Source: CAWBOY01 sp963790585
GTDB taxonomy: Bacteria > Planctomycetota > Planctomycetia > Gemmatales > Gemmataceae
Reading direction: 5' to 3'
Length of the DNA: 64,000 bases
Assembly: GCA_963790585.1 (NCBI GenBank)
Contig: CAWBOY010000004.1
Span: 558,001 to 622,000, forward strand
Shown here: positions 56,271-64,000 of the stretch, in pieces
Layout of the letters: each line of letters opens with the position of its first letter
How positions within the stretch are numbered: the first letter of the stretch is position 1
Made by a program: the position numbers and the translations under genes
The notes under the pieces: model-generated
What the model saw: the letters and a program-made list of their open reading frames with translations, nothing else
Told to the model about the DNA's origin: nothing
The model's database searches: none

Positions 56271-57955
56271 CTATTTGTCGTATTCGCTTTCTTCTTCGAG
56301 ATTGGGGCGGACCCTCTTTTCGCGGACGGTCATTGTCGGAGCGCCCGGGATGCGCTCGATCACCGCGAGGTCGCACAGGCCATGGGCGGTCTCGCCCATC
56401 AGTGTCCGCAGAGGCCCCATGACACGCTCGGACAGGCCCGGAATCGCCCCCAATCCTAAATGCACTTCCTCCGTGACGCGCACCTCCGGCGGCAGCAATT
56501 GCTTGAGACCCTGTAGCGAATGGCGATGCGTGCAAAGGATGACGGTGCGCAGGTTGGCTGCGCACGAGATCGCGTAACTCTTCGATGTCGTGGCTGCGAT
56601 AATTCTTGAGATCGTCGCGCTGCAGATAGAACGACACCGAATCGCAATCGCGCGGATAGCAGATGACAGGCGTCGCACGATCGGTGCAGAGGCGCACCAA
56701 GGATTCCGGCTGATTCATCGGCGACCGATAGCCCGCATACCAGGGCAGCCAAAGATGATGCAGGCCGACTAACAAAAGAAACGCGGCCGTCATCGATACG
56801 GTCGGCCACCGGGACTGCACCAGCGGCTATGGGCGAAAAAGTGGCCGAAGGCCAGCGCCAACATCGGGAATGAAGGCAACACATAGGTCGGTAGCTTGCA
56901 GGCCGAGAGCGTAAAAAACAGGATGCAACAGCCCGCGGACAGGAGCAGGAATCCCAACTCAGGCCGCCGTTGCTGGCGAATCGTTTCGTCGCCGGTGATC
57001 AGATAGGAGAAGAAAGGCCAGACAAAAAGCGTGCCAGGGAAAAGACCAAGCAGCACCACGGGGGCATAAAACCAGAAGCCACGAATGTGGGCCATGCCGC
57101 TAAAGAAGCGGACGACATGGTGCTCCCAAAAGAAGTGCCGCACGAATTCAGGAACGCGGATACAGAGCGCGATATACCAGGGCAACGAGATCACCGCGAC
57201 GACGGCCATAAAGGAAATCCACGCCCTCCAGCTCGGCGCACAGCTTTGTCCTGAAAGCACCCGATACAGCAGAAGTGGCGGCACCAAAAGAATCAACGCG
57301 ACCGGCCCCTTGGCGAGGATCGCCAAGCCGCAGGCGACCGCGGCCAACGTCCACCAGCCTTGTCGCAAGCGCTCGCCGCGCACCGCCTCGAATGCGCTTC
57401 AGAGCACAGTGTCGAGCATAGTGTTAGCAACCCGTCGAGCAGCAAGAGCCTACCGATGCTGACAAAACCCGGTGCCAACCCGAGCAAGAGCGCCCCGCGA
57501 AACGCCGACGCTTCGCCCAACAGCCGCCGCCCGAAAAAATAGGTCAACAAGATGCATCCATGCACACAGAGAGCCGGCGGCAGCCGCGCCGCCCAATCAT
57601 AAACACCAAAGATCTTGTAACTCGCCGCCACGAGCCAATAGAAGAGCGGCGGCTTGTCCAGGTATGCTTCGCCTTGCAGCAATGGTACAACCAAATCGCC
57701 ACGCTCCAGCATCTCGCGCGGAATCTCCGCATAGCGGCTTTCGTCAGGCTCCAGAAGCGGAAATGCCAGGCACGGATAAAGAAGCATCCCCGGCACCAGG
57801 AGCAGCAACGCGGTCGACAGCCACCGCACCGGCTCGATGGGACCGCTCGGACCGGAGAATAACACCTTGGACCACAAAAACGGGAACCAGGCAAAAAAAG
57901 ATCGCGGCAATGCGTCCGCGCTAACATGCACTTCGGGCGGCGTTTGACAATCCAT
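56271..57955 (-). CDS. Membrane glycosyltransferase, GT39/GT83 (ArnT-like), frameshifted
   Basis: ~560 residues with about ten hydrophobic segments. The first outer loop has the family's catalytic-site pattern LEPDESRYAEIPREMLERGD, followed by YLDKPPLFYWLVA, as in ArnT/PMT enzymes that move sugars from polyprenyl phosphate to lipid or protein. Three frame changes are needed: near 57380 (before RGERLRQGWW), near 56815 (before RWPTVSMTAAFLL) and near 56560 (before RTVILCTHRHS). The ATG at 57955 has GAGG upstream; an upstream ATG at 58003 lacks one. Its end lies 5 bases from the IS end. Confidence 0.85.
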
Positions 57956-58103
57956 GTCGAGCAACCTCGCGAGGTGGTAATACGTCTGTAGGGGAGAGAT
58001 CATGCCAAAGATACGGGGATGGGGTCAATCGGAAGAGGTTTTAAAGCTGCACACCTGTTGAATCAATTACCGCGCACGAAGTAGGCGGGGTGCCATAGAT
58101 TTA

Positions 58104-58201
58104 AGAGCCTATCCGACGAAAAAGGGGACGGGCACCATTGTGCGCAGCACCCTTCGGGCCATTCCGGCAATGGTGCCCGTCCCCTTTTTCGGATAGGCTC
58201 T
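58104..58201. mobile_element. MITE-like palindromic element, copy 2
   Basis: 98 bases, outer repeat AGAGCCTATCCG/CGGATAGGCTCT as in copy 1, with an inner perfect stem GGGGACGGGCACCATTG/CAATGGTGCCCGTCCCC and a small centre. The centre sequence (CACCC-T-CGGGCC) is shared with part of copy 1, so both descend from one element. Confidence 0.85.
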
Positions 58202-58742
58202 AAGGCGTAATCGTCGAATTTTCGGCTGACAGGGGGCTCTGTTTTACCGGCGTACTTCGCGAGCGCCTCTTGGATTACTCCGGCGCGGCACTTGAAAAGG
58301 TGTGTAGCTGCAGGTATACCCCAATTCAGATCGTCTAAGTCATTGTGCGAATTTCGCGGTAGGCCTGGACTTTTGACCGTGGGATTCTGTATGATTCAAT
58401 GTAAATTAGATTCTTTGCATTTTGAGCCCATGCTATTTGAGTTACGGAAACCTCCAGGCACGACCCGCCGTTCTCCTCTTGCTCGTTAGGATGCACGAGT
58501 AAGAAAATCCACCTGGGGCAAATTTGATTTTTCCCTCTTTCTTCACAAAAAGAGGGCCGACGAGCTGGGCCGCACCGTCTCCTTAAAAAGGAGACCAAAC
58601 GGCATCGGTTGTAAAATCGTCTATGATAGAGGTCTGTGAAAGTCGCTGTTCTTGTAAGCGCGGGATTGGCTAACGATCCACGACGCTGTTTTTTCTCTTT
58701 TACTAGGAGTTTGGCCGCGGAGGCGCTTCGCGGGAAATTACC
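58202..58742. other. 540-base gap upstream of fusA
   Basis: No gene recognised on either strand. Two perfect small hairpins stand out: CCCTCTTT/AAAGAGGG (58533-58556) and GTCTCCTT/AAGGAGAC (58577-58595). The second could lie in the fusA leader. No T-run follows either. Confidence 0.5.
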
Positions 58743-60857
58743 ATGCTCGACAAACTACGAAACATCGGCATCATTGCGCACGTGGACGCTGGTAAGACGA
58801 CGACCACAGAGCGTCTTCTGTATTACAGCGGCACCAAGCATAAAGTCGGCGACGTCGACGACGGCAACACCACGACCGACTTTGATCCGCTGGAAAAAGC
58901 CAAGGGTATCACGATCAATAGTGCCGCTGTCACCATTGAATGGGGCGACACGCGCATCGGTTTGATCGACACCCCCGGCCACGTGGACTTCACGGCGGAA
59001 GTCGAGCGCTCGCTCCGCGTCCTCGACGGCGCTGTTGGCGTTTTCTGCGCCGTTGGTGGCGTCGAAGTTCAGAGCGAGACCGTTTGGTACCAGGCGAACA
59101 AGCATCGCGTGCCGCGGATCGCTTATGTGAATAAGCTCGATCGCATGGGCGCGGACTTCTTCAATTGCATCACCGAGATGAAGGAAAAGCTCGGCGTCGT
59201 GCCGGCGATATGCTCTCTTCCTGCTGGGCAATCGAGCGCGTTTGAAGGCGTCATCGATCTGATCGAGATGAAGTTCATCTTGCGCGATCCGAAAGACGCG
59301 ACGCATAAGAAGTTCGAACTGGTCGAAATCCCCGAGGCTTATAAGGCCCAGGCGGAAGAGTATCATCACAAGCTACTCGACATCGCGTCGTTGGCGGACG
59401 ACCATCTGACGGAGTTGCTCCTCGAAGGGAAAGACGTTCCCAAGGAAGTTCTCAAAGCGGCCATCCGCAAGGGCACGATCGAGGGCAAGCTCAACCCGAT
59501 CTTCTGCGGCTCGTCGAAGAACTATCATGGCGTCGAGTTGCTGCTTGACGCGGTTCTCGCCTACTTGCCGGCTCCCGATGAACGGCCGCCGGTTCAAGGC
59601 ATCGTGCCAAAGACGAAGGCAAAGGTTGAGCGTACTGCCGATCCGAAGCAGCCGTTTAGCTGCCTGGCGTTCAAGACCGTCACGGAAGCGACCGGCGATC
59701 TCGTTTACGTTCGTATCTACTCGGGTGAGCTTCACCCCAAGGATGAGGTTTACAACACAACGTGGGGTCGGACGGAGCGGATCGCGCGTATCTTCCGCAT
59801 GATGGGCGATCGCAAGGAAAGCCTCGAAGTCGCTGGTCCAGGTGAAATCGTGGCCCTGGTCGGTTTGAAGAATACCTTCACGGGCAACACGCTCTGTGAT
59901 AAGGAAGCTCCGATCGCGCTCGAATCGATCCGATTCCCGGAGCCGGTCATTTCGCAGGCGATCATTCCTGACAAGTCGACGGATGAAACGAAGTTGGCCG
60001 ACGGTTTGGGCAAGCTCGTCCGCGACGATCCGACGTTGAAGATGCGGACCGATCCGGAGACCAAGCAGCTCATCATCAGCGGTATGGGTGAGTTGCATCT
60101 GGAAGTTTCCATTGAGAAGCTCCAGCGCAACCCCGGTGTCAAGGTATCGGTCGGTAGGCCGATGGTGGCTTATCGACAGACATTGTCCAAGGCAGTGGAC
60201 ATCGAGACGCGCTTCATCAAGCAATCGGGTGGGCGTGGTAAGTTCGCCGTCGTCAACATCAAGTTCGATCCGTTGACGAAGGACCAGGTCGCCGAGTGGA
60301 CGGCCTACCAGGAAGAGCAAGGCGATAAGCCGGATCCGAATAATATCTATTTCTTGGATAAGATCGTCGGCGGCGTCATTCCTGGCGAGTTCATTCCATC
60401 GGTCGAGCAGGGTTTCCGCGAGGCCTGCGTCAAGGGAGCCAAGTATGGCTTCCAATGCGTGGACATCCAGGCAACCTTGCACTTTGGCAAGTATCACGAT
60501 GTCGACAGCTCGCAGGATGCGTTCAAGCTGGCTGGCATGGAATGTACCCGAGACGCGATGCTCAAAGCGGGCATCACGCTGCTCGAGCCGATCATGAACG
60601 TCGTCGTGATCGCGCCGGATAAGTATCAAGGCGACCTCGCCGGCGACATCAACCGTCGCCGCGGCGAAATCTTGAACTTCTCCAGCGACAAGGGGCGTTG
60701 CTCGATTCACGCCTACATTCCGTTAGCCTCGGTGTTTGGTTACACGAGCGATCTGCGTAACTTCACCAGCGGCACGGCGTCGTTCAGTATGGAACCAAGC
60801 CATTACTCGCCGGTGCGCGAAGAACTCGCGGATCTGCGGAAAGACAATGTGGCTTGA
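58743..60857 (+). CDS. fusA: Translation elongation factor G
   Basis: Ribosomal translocase GTPase, 704 residues with all five domains. G1 AHVDAGKTTTTERLL, G3 DTPGHVDF, G4 VNKLDRMGADF; domain IV GRGKFAVVNIKFDPL; domain V NRRRGEILNFSS and a normal C-terminus. The switch I region (DFDPLEKAKGITINSAAV) differs from the proteobacterial WMEQEQERGITI, as in planctomycete EF-Gs. It is not in an str operon; other EF-G paralogues may exist. ATG with GGGAAA upstream. Confidence 0.96.
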   Translation: MLDKLRNIGIIAHVDAGKTTTTERLLYYSGTKHKVGDVDDGNTTTDFDPLEKAKGITINSAAVTIEWGDTRIGLIDTPGHVDFTAEVERSLRVLDGAVGVFCAVGGVEVQSETVWYQANKHRVPRIAYVNKLDRMGADFFNCITEMKEKLGVVPAICSLPAGQSSAFEGVIDLIEMKFILRDPKDATHKKFELVEIPEAYKAQAEEYHHKLLDIASLADDHLTELLLEGKDVPKEVLKAAIRKGTIEGKLNPIFCGSSKNYHGVELLLDAVLAYLPAPDERPPVQGIVPKTKAKVERTADPKQPFSCLAFKTVTEATGDLVYVRIYSGELHPKDEVYNTTWGRTERIARIFRMMGDRKESLEVAGPGEIVALVGLKNTFTGNTLCDKEAPIALESIRFPEPVISQAIIPDKSTDETKLADGLGKLVRDDPTLKMRTDPETKQLIISGMGELHLEVSIEKLQRNPGVKVSVGRPMVAYRQTLSKAVDIETRFIKQSGGRGKFAVVNIKFDPLTKDQVAEWTAYQEEQGDKPDPNNIYFLDKIVGGVIPGEFIPSVEQGFREACVKGAKYGFQCVDIQATLHFGKYHDVDSSQDAFKLAGMECTRDAMLKAGITLLEPIMNVVVIAPDKYQGDLAGDINRRRGEILNFSSDKGRCSIHAYIPLASVFGYTSDLRNFTSGTASFSMEPSHYSPVREELADLRKDNVA

Positions 60858-60875
60858 TTGTTCCAATTGGTTTTC

Positions 60876-60907
60876 GGCGAGCGGAGAGCGTCGGCTGTCC
60901 GCTCGCC
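60876..60907 (+). terminator. Terminator-like hairpin after fusA
   Basis: GGCGAGCGG (60876-60884) pairs perfectly with CCGCTCGCC (60899-60907), 14-base loop, 19 bases after the fusA stop. T-rich sequence (CTTTTCTTGATTTTT) starts ~20 bases later, so termination efficiency is uncertain. Confidence 0.6.
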
Positions 60908-61027
60908 TGATACCCTCGGAAAAAACTTTTCTTGATTTTTCTGGATTTCCCAGGAAGTCTTCGATAGACTATTTTTCGTCTGCCTCTCTTTAATTCACAA
61001 CTTTTTGTTTGAGGAAGGGAATCCTCT

Positions 61028-61738
61028 ATGCCAGACGCCGCTCCCTCTATCTCTATTGGTTACTATGGCCCGGATCCGAGCCGGCTCGACGAGCGCCATG
61101 GCTGTGGTCTTTGGTCCGCGGGCCTTGCCGCATCGATCACGGCAGCGGGTGCTTTGCCCGTTGCGCTCGGTGACGAAGCAGGCCGCAACTGGGAAGACAA
61201 CCTCGCGACGATTCACGGCGTCGTGCTCATCGGCCATGATTTGGCGACCCGACGCAACATCGCTGAGGCGGAAGAGCTATGCCGGTGGTGCCATGAACAT
61301 AGCCTGCCATTGCTGGCTATCGATCATGGCATGCAGATGTTGAATTCATGCCACGGCGGTACTGTACACCAAGATTTGCCGCGCGATTTGCCGGAAGCCT
61401 TGCAACATCGCCATCCGCCGGAACGTGGCTTGCGTCACGCGATTAACGTGATTCCCGAAACGATCCTGGCCGACCTTTACGGCGAAGGTGAAGTGGTCGT
61501 GAACAGCGAGCATCGTCGGGCGATAGCTCGGCTGGCTCGTGGGTTCCTGGTCTGCGCCCATGCTTTGGATGGCGTGGTCGAAGCGATCGAATCCGAGTCG
61601 GAATGGTTCGCGATGGGTGTCCAATGGCAGCCATCCTCGGCGACGGCTTCGGGGCTCGACATCCAATTGTTCCGTGGTCTCGTCGCAGCCTGCCAGCGTC
61701 GGGTTCTGGCTCCAGAACTGGTCGAATCAGCGGCGTGA
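61028..61738 (+). CDS. Class I glutamine amidotransferase-like pseudoenzyme
   Basis: A 236-residue protein of the gamma-glutamyl-GABA hydrolase (peptidase C26/PuuD) fold: HGVVLIGHDLATRR, LLAIDHGMQMLN, GGTVHQDLP, VVNSEHRRAI and GVQWQPSS. In active relatives the nucleophile is Cys in G(I)CRGMQ; here it is Asp. The catalytic His-x-Glu of QWHPE is Gln-x-Ser. All three triad residues are therefore replaced while the surrounding motif is well kept, which points to a retained binding role. The frame is intact. Lies between two terminators, so it is its own transcript. Confidence 0.85.
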   Translation: MPDAAPSISIGYYGPDPSRLDERHGCGLWSAGLAASITAAGALPVALGDEAGRNWEDNLATIHGVVLIGHDLATRRNIAEAEELCRWCHEHSLPLLAIDHGMQMLNSCHGGTVHQDLPRDLPEALQHRHPPERGLRHAINVIPETILADLYGEGEVVVNSEHRRAIARLARGFLVCAHALDGVVEAIESESEWFAMGVQWQPSSATASGLDIQLFRGLVAACQRRVLAPELVESAA

Positions 61739-61747
61739 TGGAAATAA

Positions 61748-61790
61748 GATGAACCGGCAGTTTGACCTGCCGGTTCATCGCTAGATTTTT
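61748..61790. terminator. Bidirectional intrinsic terminator
   Basis: GATGAACCGGCAG (61748-61760) pairs perfectly with CTGCCGGTTCATC (61767-61779), 6-base loop, followed by TTTTT at 61786-61790 on the plus strand, between convergent genes. Confidence 0.92.
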
Positions 61791-61797
61791 CTTAAAC

Positions 61798-62304
61798 TCA
61801 CTTCGCGGGCGGCATAAGCACAGTGTCGATGACGTGTATTACGCCATTGCTGCACTTGATGTCGGCCTTGATCACGGTGGCCATTCCGTTGAGCATAACC
61901 TTGCCGCCCTTGACTGCAATCATCAGGTCCGCGCCTTCAACCGTGGAAGCCTTATCGAGCTTGACTACGTCCTTGGACATCACGTCGCCTTTGACCACAT
62001 GATAGGTCAGGATTTTGGCGAGCGCCTTTTTGTCCTTGAGGATCTCGTCGAACTTTTCTTTGCCGATCTGCTTGATCAATTTCTCGAAGGCCTCGTCCGT
62101 CGGGGCGAGCACCGTGAACGGGCCAGCGCTCTTGAGGGTGTCGACCAGGTCGGCCGCTTTGACGGCGGTGACGAGATACTTGAAATCCCCGGCATTGACG
62201 GCCGTGGTGACGATGTCGTCGGCCTTGGCATCTTCCGCTCTTACGGTAGGCATGTAAGACAAAGCCAATGCGAGCGCGCTGAATCCAAACAGGGTGCGAA
62301 ACAT
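61798..62304 (-). CDS. Secreted fasciclin domain protein
   Basis: 168 residues: signal peptide (MFRTLFGFSALALALSYMPT, then VRA) and one fasciclin (FAS1) domain with DIVTTAVNAGDFKYLVTAVK, the H1 motif FTVLAPTDEAFEKL, ILTYHVVKGDV, and the H2 region GVIHVIDTVLMPP. FAS1 domains mediate adhesion or surface binding. The ATG at 62304 is chosen from GGAGAG 7 bases upstream and the signal; the open frame extends further upstream without them. Confidence 0.94.
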   Translation of the reverse strand: MFRTLFGFSALALALSYMPTVRAEDAKADDIVTTAVNAGDFKYLVTAVKAADLVDTLKSAGPFTVLAPTDEAFEKLIKQIGKEKFDEILKDKKALAKILTYHVVKGDVMSKDVVKLDKASTVEGADLMIAVKGGKVMLNGMATVIKADIKCSNGVIHVIDTVLMPPAK

Positions 62305-62540
62305 AATCGTTCTCTCCGTGTGTTTTCTGTCGGCGGTGATTGTTACCGCTTGCCAGACTAATAGACAGGCCCGATCCGCGGTCAAGCGATCGGGCATCGT
62401 TTTTGTCCATTTCACCGGCAGACTCTCACGAATGGGCGTTGCGACAAATCGTTTACGCCAGCGCTCTACTTGCGGATGCTCGCGCACCGTAAGGTGATTT
62501 CGAGACAGATATGTAATGCTCATCGAAACCTGGATTCCTC

Positions 62541-63773
62541 ATGAAAAGCTACGTAACTCATCTGGAAAGCGCCCTTGATGGCACGCATCTGCCGTTCGGC
62601 ACGGTTCAGACAACGCATCAGGGTCGGCCTCTGTGGGTGCGCTATGATCTCGATGGGGTGATGGCTGCCGTGACTCCGGAGTTCGTCGCCGGGCGAGCAC
62701 CGTCGTTGTGGCGTTACCGCGAGCTGTTGCCGTTGCCGCCCGAGCATGAGCCGGTGACGCTGGGTGAAGGGATGACCCCGTTGTTGCCATGCCCACGACT
62801 GGGCAAGACCTTTGGCCTGGATCAGCTTTGGGTGAAGGATGAATCGCAGTTGCCAACCGGCAGCTTTAAGAGCCGTGGGATGACGGTTGCTGTAAGTATG
62901 GCGCAGGCGCTTGGCCTAAAGCGGCTGGCGATCCCGACGGCGGGGAACGCGGGTGGTGCGCTCGCCGCTTATGGCGCTCGTGCCGGTATGGAGGTCTTTG
63001 TGTTCATGCCGCGCGATACGCCGATCATCAATCAGATCGAGGCGTATCTGGCAGGGGCGAAAGTCTATCTGGTCAATGGCCTTATCACCGATTGCGGCAA
63101 GATCGTCCGTGAAGGCACTGAGGCGATGAAGTGGTTCGATATGTCCACTCTCCGCGAGCCGTATCGCCTGGAGGGCAAAAAGACGATGGGTTTGGAGATC
63201 GCGGAACAGCGCGGCTATCGCCTGCCCGACGCGATTCTCTACCCGACCGGCGGTGGCACGGGCTTGATTGGCATGTGGAAAGCGTTCGCCGAATTGCGCC
63301 AGCTCGGGTGGCTGAAATCGGATAAGATGCCTCGGCTTTACAGCTGCCAAAGCGATGGCTGTGCCCCGATTGTCCAGGCGTATGACAAGGGGGAGCGATT
63401 CGCCCAACCGTTCGCCAACGCGCATACGGTGGCAAGTGGTTTGCGCGTGCCTGCAGCCGTGGGCGATTTCATGATTCTCGACGCGGTCCGAGCTAGCGGC
63501 GGCCGGGCGCTGGCTGGAAAAGAAGGAAAAATCCTTGATTGGCTGCGCAAGTCGATCGGTTTGGAGGGTTTATCTTTCTGCCCGGAGACGGCTGTCTGCT
63601 TCGATTGTCTGGAAACGCTTGTCGCCTCGGGCGAGATCAAATCGCATGAAGACGTCGTCGTCTTCAACACGGGAGCCGTGCAGAAGTATCCGGAGATGGT
63701 TCCTTTGAAACTGCCGGAGTTGAACAAGGATCGGCCGATCGATTACCTGGCGCTGCGCGAGCTTGGTACTTGA
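62541..63773 (+). CDS. thrC: Threonine synthase
   Basis: PLP-dependent enzyme converting O-phosphohomoserine to threonine, 410 residues. LGEGMTPLLPCPRLGK near residue 75, the PLP lysine in TGSFKSRGM near 115, PTAGNAGGALAAYGARAGM, and the PLP phosphate loop PTGGGTGLIGMWKA. The sequence matches the class II-type (long-N-terminus-lacking) enzymes. The related cysteate synthase cannot be fully excluded. No neighbouring threonine genes. Confidence 0.88.
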   Translation: MKSYVTHLESALDGTHLPFGTVQTTHQGRPLWVRYDLDGVMAAVTPEFVAGRAPSLWRYRELLPLPPEHEPVTLGEGMTPLLPCPRLGKTFGLDQLWVKDESQLPTGSFKSRGMTVAVSMAQALGLKRLAIPTAGNAGGALAAYGARAGMEVFVFMPRDTPIINQIEAYLAGAKVYLVNGLITDCGKIVREGTEAMKWFDMSTLREPYRLEGKKTMGLEIAEQRGYRLPDAILYPTGGGTGLIGMWKAFAELRQLGWLKSDKMPRLYSCQSDGCAPIVQAYDKGERFAQPFANAHTVASGLRVPAAVGDFMILDAVRASGGRALAGKEGKILDWLRKSIGLEGLSFCPETAVCFDCLETLVASGEIKSHEDVVVFNTGAVQKYPEMVPLKLPELNKDRPIDYLALRELGT

Positions 63774-63871
63774 TTCTTCGTTTTTTCAATTGCTCCCATT
63801 ATGCGCGTGAACTAAACTATCGTGTGAGGATCCGCTTCGATCCTCCGTCAATCTTCCTGGGGGAATTTGCC

Positions 63872-64000
63872 ATGGTTCGTATGTTGAGTGGGTGCGCGAC
63901 CCTGCTCGTGTTTGTGGCCCTGGTCATTCCGAGTTATGGCCGCGAAGATGACCCCAAGCCTGACAAGAAGGCGGACCAAAAGGAAGTTGCTCCCACCGCC
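63872..64000 (+). CDS. Secreted protein, N-terminus only (3' truncated by window)
   Basis: The ATG at 63872 with GGGGGA 8 bases upstream opens a frame running off the window (43 codons). It begins VRMLSGCATLLVFVALVIPS, a signal peptide, then a charged linker (REDDPKPDKKADQKE). Product unknown. Confidence 0.7.
   Translation, partial: MVRMLSGCATLLVFVALVIPSYGREDDPKPDKKADQKEVAPTA

Noticed and set aside
58533..58595. Small RNA gene or terminator pair upstream of fusA
   Set aside because: Two short stems are present, but there is no promoter consensus, no T-run and no match to a known RNA family by eye.
58335..58598. Short open frames in the gap upstream of fusA
   Set aside because: No ribosome-binding site, no recognisable residues, and they cross the hairpins.

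Overview
This 64 kb window looks like the chromosome of a planctomycete, probably close to Gemmataceae/Isosphaerales. The basis is gene content: DUF1800/DUF1501 and DUF1549-DUF1553/DUF1501 pairs, tandem DUF1559 pseudopilin-like proteins, WD40 proteins with a HEAT-like tail, a PVC-type CxxCH dehydrogenase-like protein, DUF4058 and Uma2 proteins, and a formylmethanofuran dehydrogenase A subunit for tetrahydromethanopterin C1 transfer. The species cannot be named from the sequence alone.

Layout. 0-5.4 kb: DUF1800 end, DUF1501, three tandem DUF1559 genes and an STN-like secreted protein. 5.4-13 kb: aat, a glmM-like mutase, DUF1549/1553-DUF1501 pair, htpG, then a dense block of palindromic repeats. 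13.4-18 kb: gntR-ABC operon whose permease is split by an IS3-like element carrying a transposase fused to a primase-type zinc finger. 18-22 kb: Rpn-like nuclease, SDR, tRNA-Ser(GCU), rarA. 22.3-30 kb: housekeeping cluster ffh-rpsP-trmD-rplS-yraN, then DUF4058, Uma2, tyrS and a phosphopantetheinyl transferase. 29.9-37.7 kb: an IS66 remnant and two tandem WD40 genes, one interrupted by an ISAs1-type element with perfect ends and a 10-bp target duplication. 37.7-45.2 kb: amidohydrolase, HDAC-like protein, fhcA, PII, Nudix, receiver-like protein, desaturase. 45-53 kb: PLD-like protein, PVC-type haem protein, GT4-GT2 fusion, thiol peroxidase, LON-domain protein, DUF309. 53-58 kb: gspF-like gene, MITE-like elements, an IS4-like element, GT39/83 membrane glycosyltransferase. 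58-64 kb: fusA, a GATase-fold pseudoenzyme, fasciclin protein, threonine synthase and the start of a secreted protein.

Three themes stand out. First, many genes, including the normally essential ffh and also htpG, carry clean single-base frame changes (mostly one missing base). Sequencing or assembly errors explain these better than mass gene decay, so broken genes are annotated here across the frame change. Second, the intergenic space is full of long near-perfect palindromes in about ten sequence families. Third, four transposon events and two MITE-like copies are visible, and two of the insertions split genes whose halves can still be read. The most unusual items are the CHC2 zinc-finger transposase, the GATase-like protein with all three catalytic residues replaced, and a PII protein lacking Tyr51.
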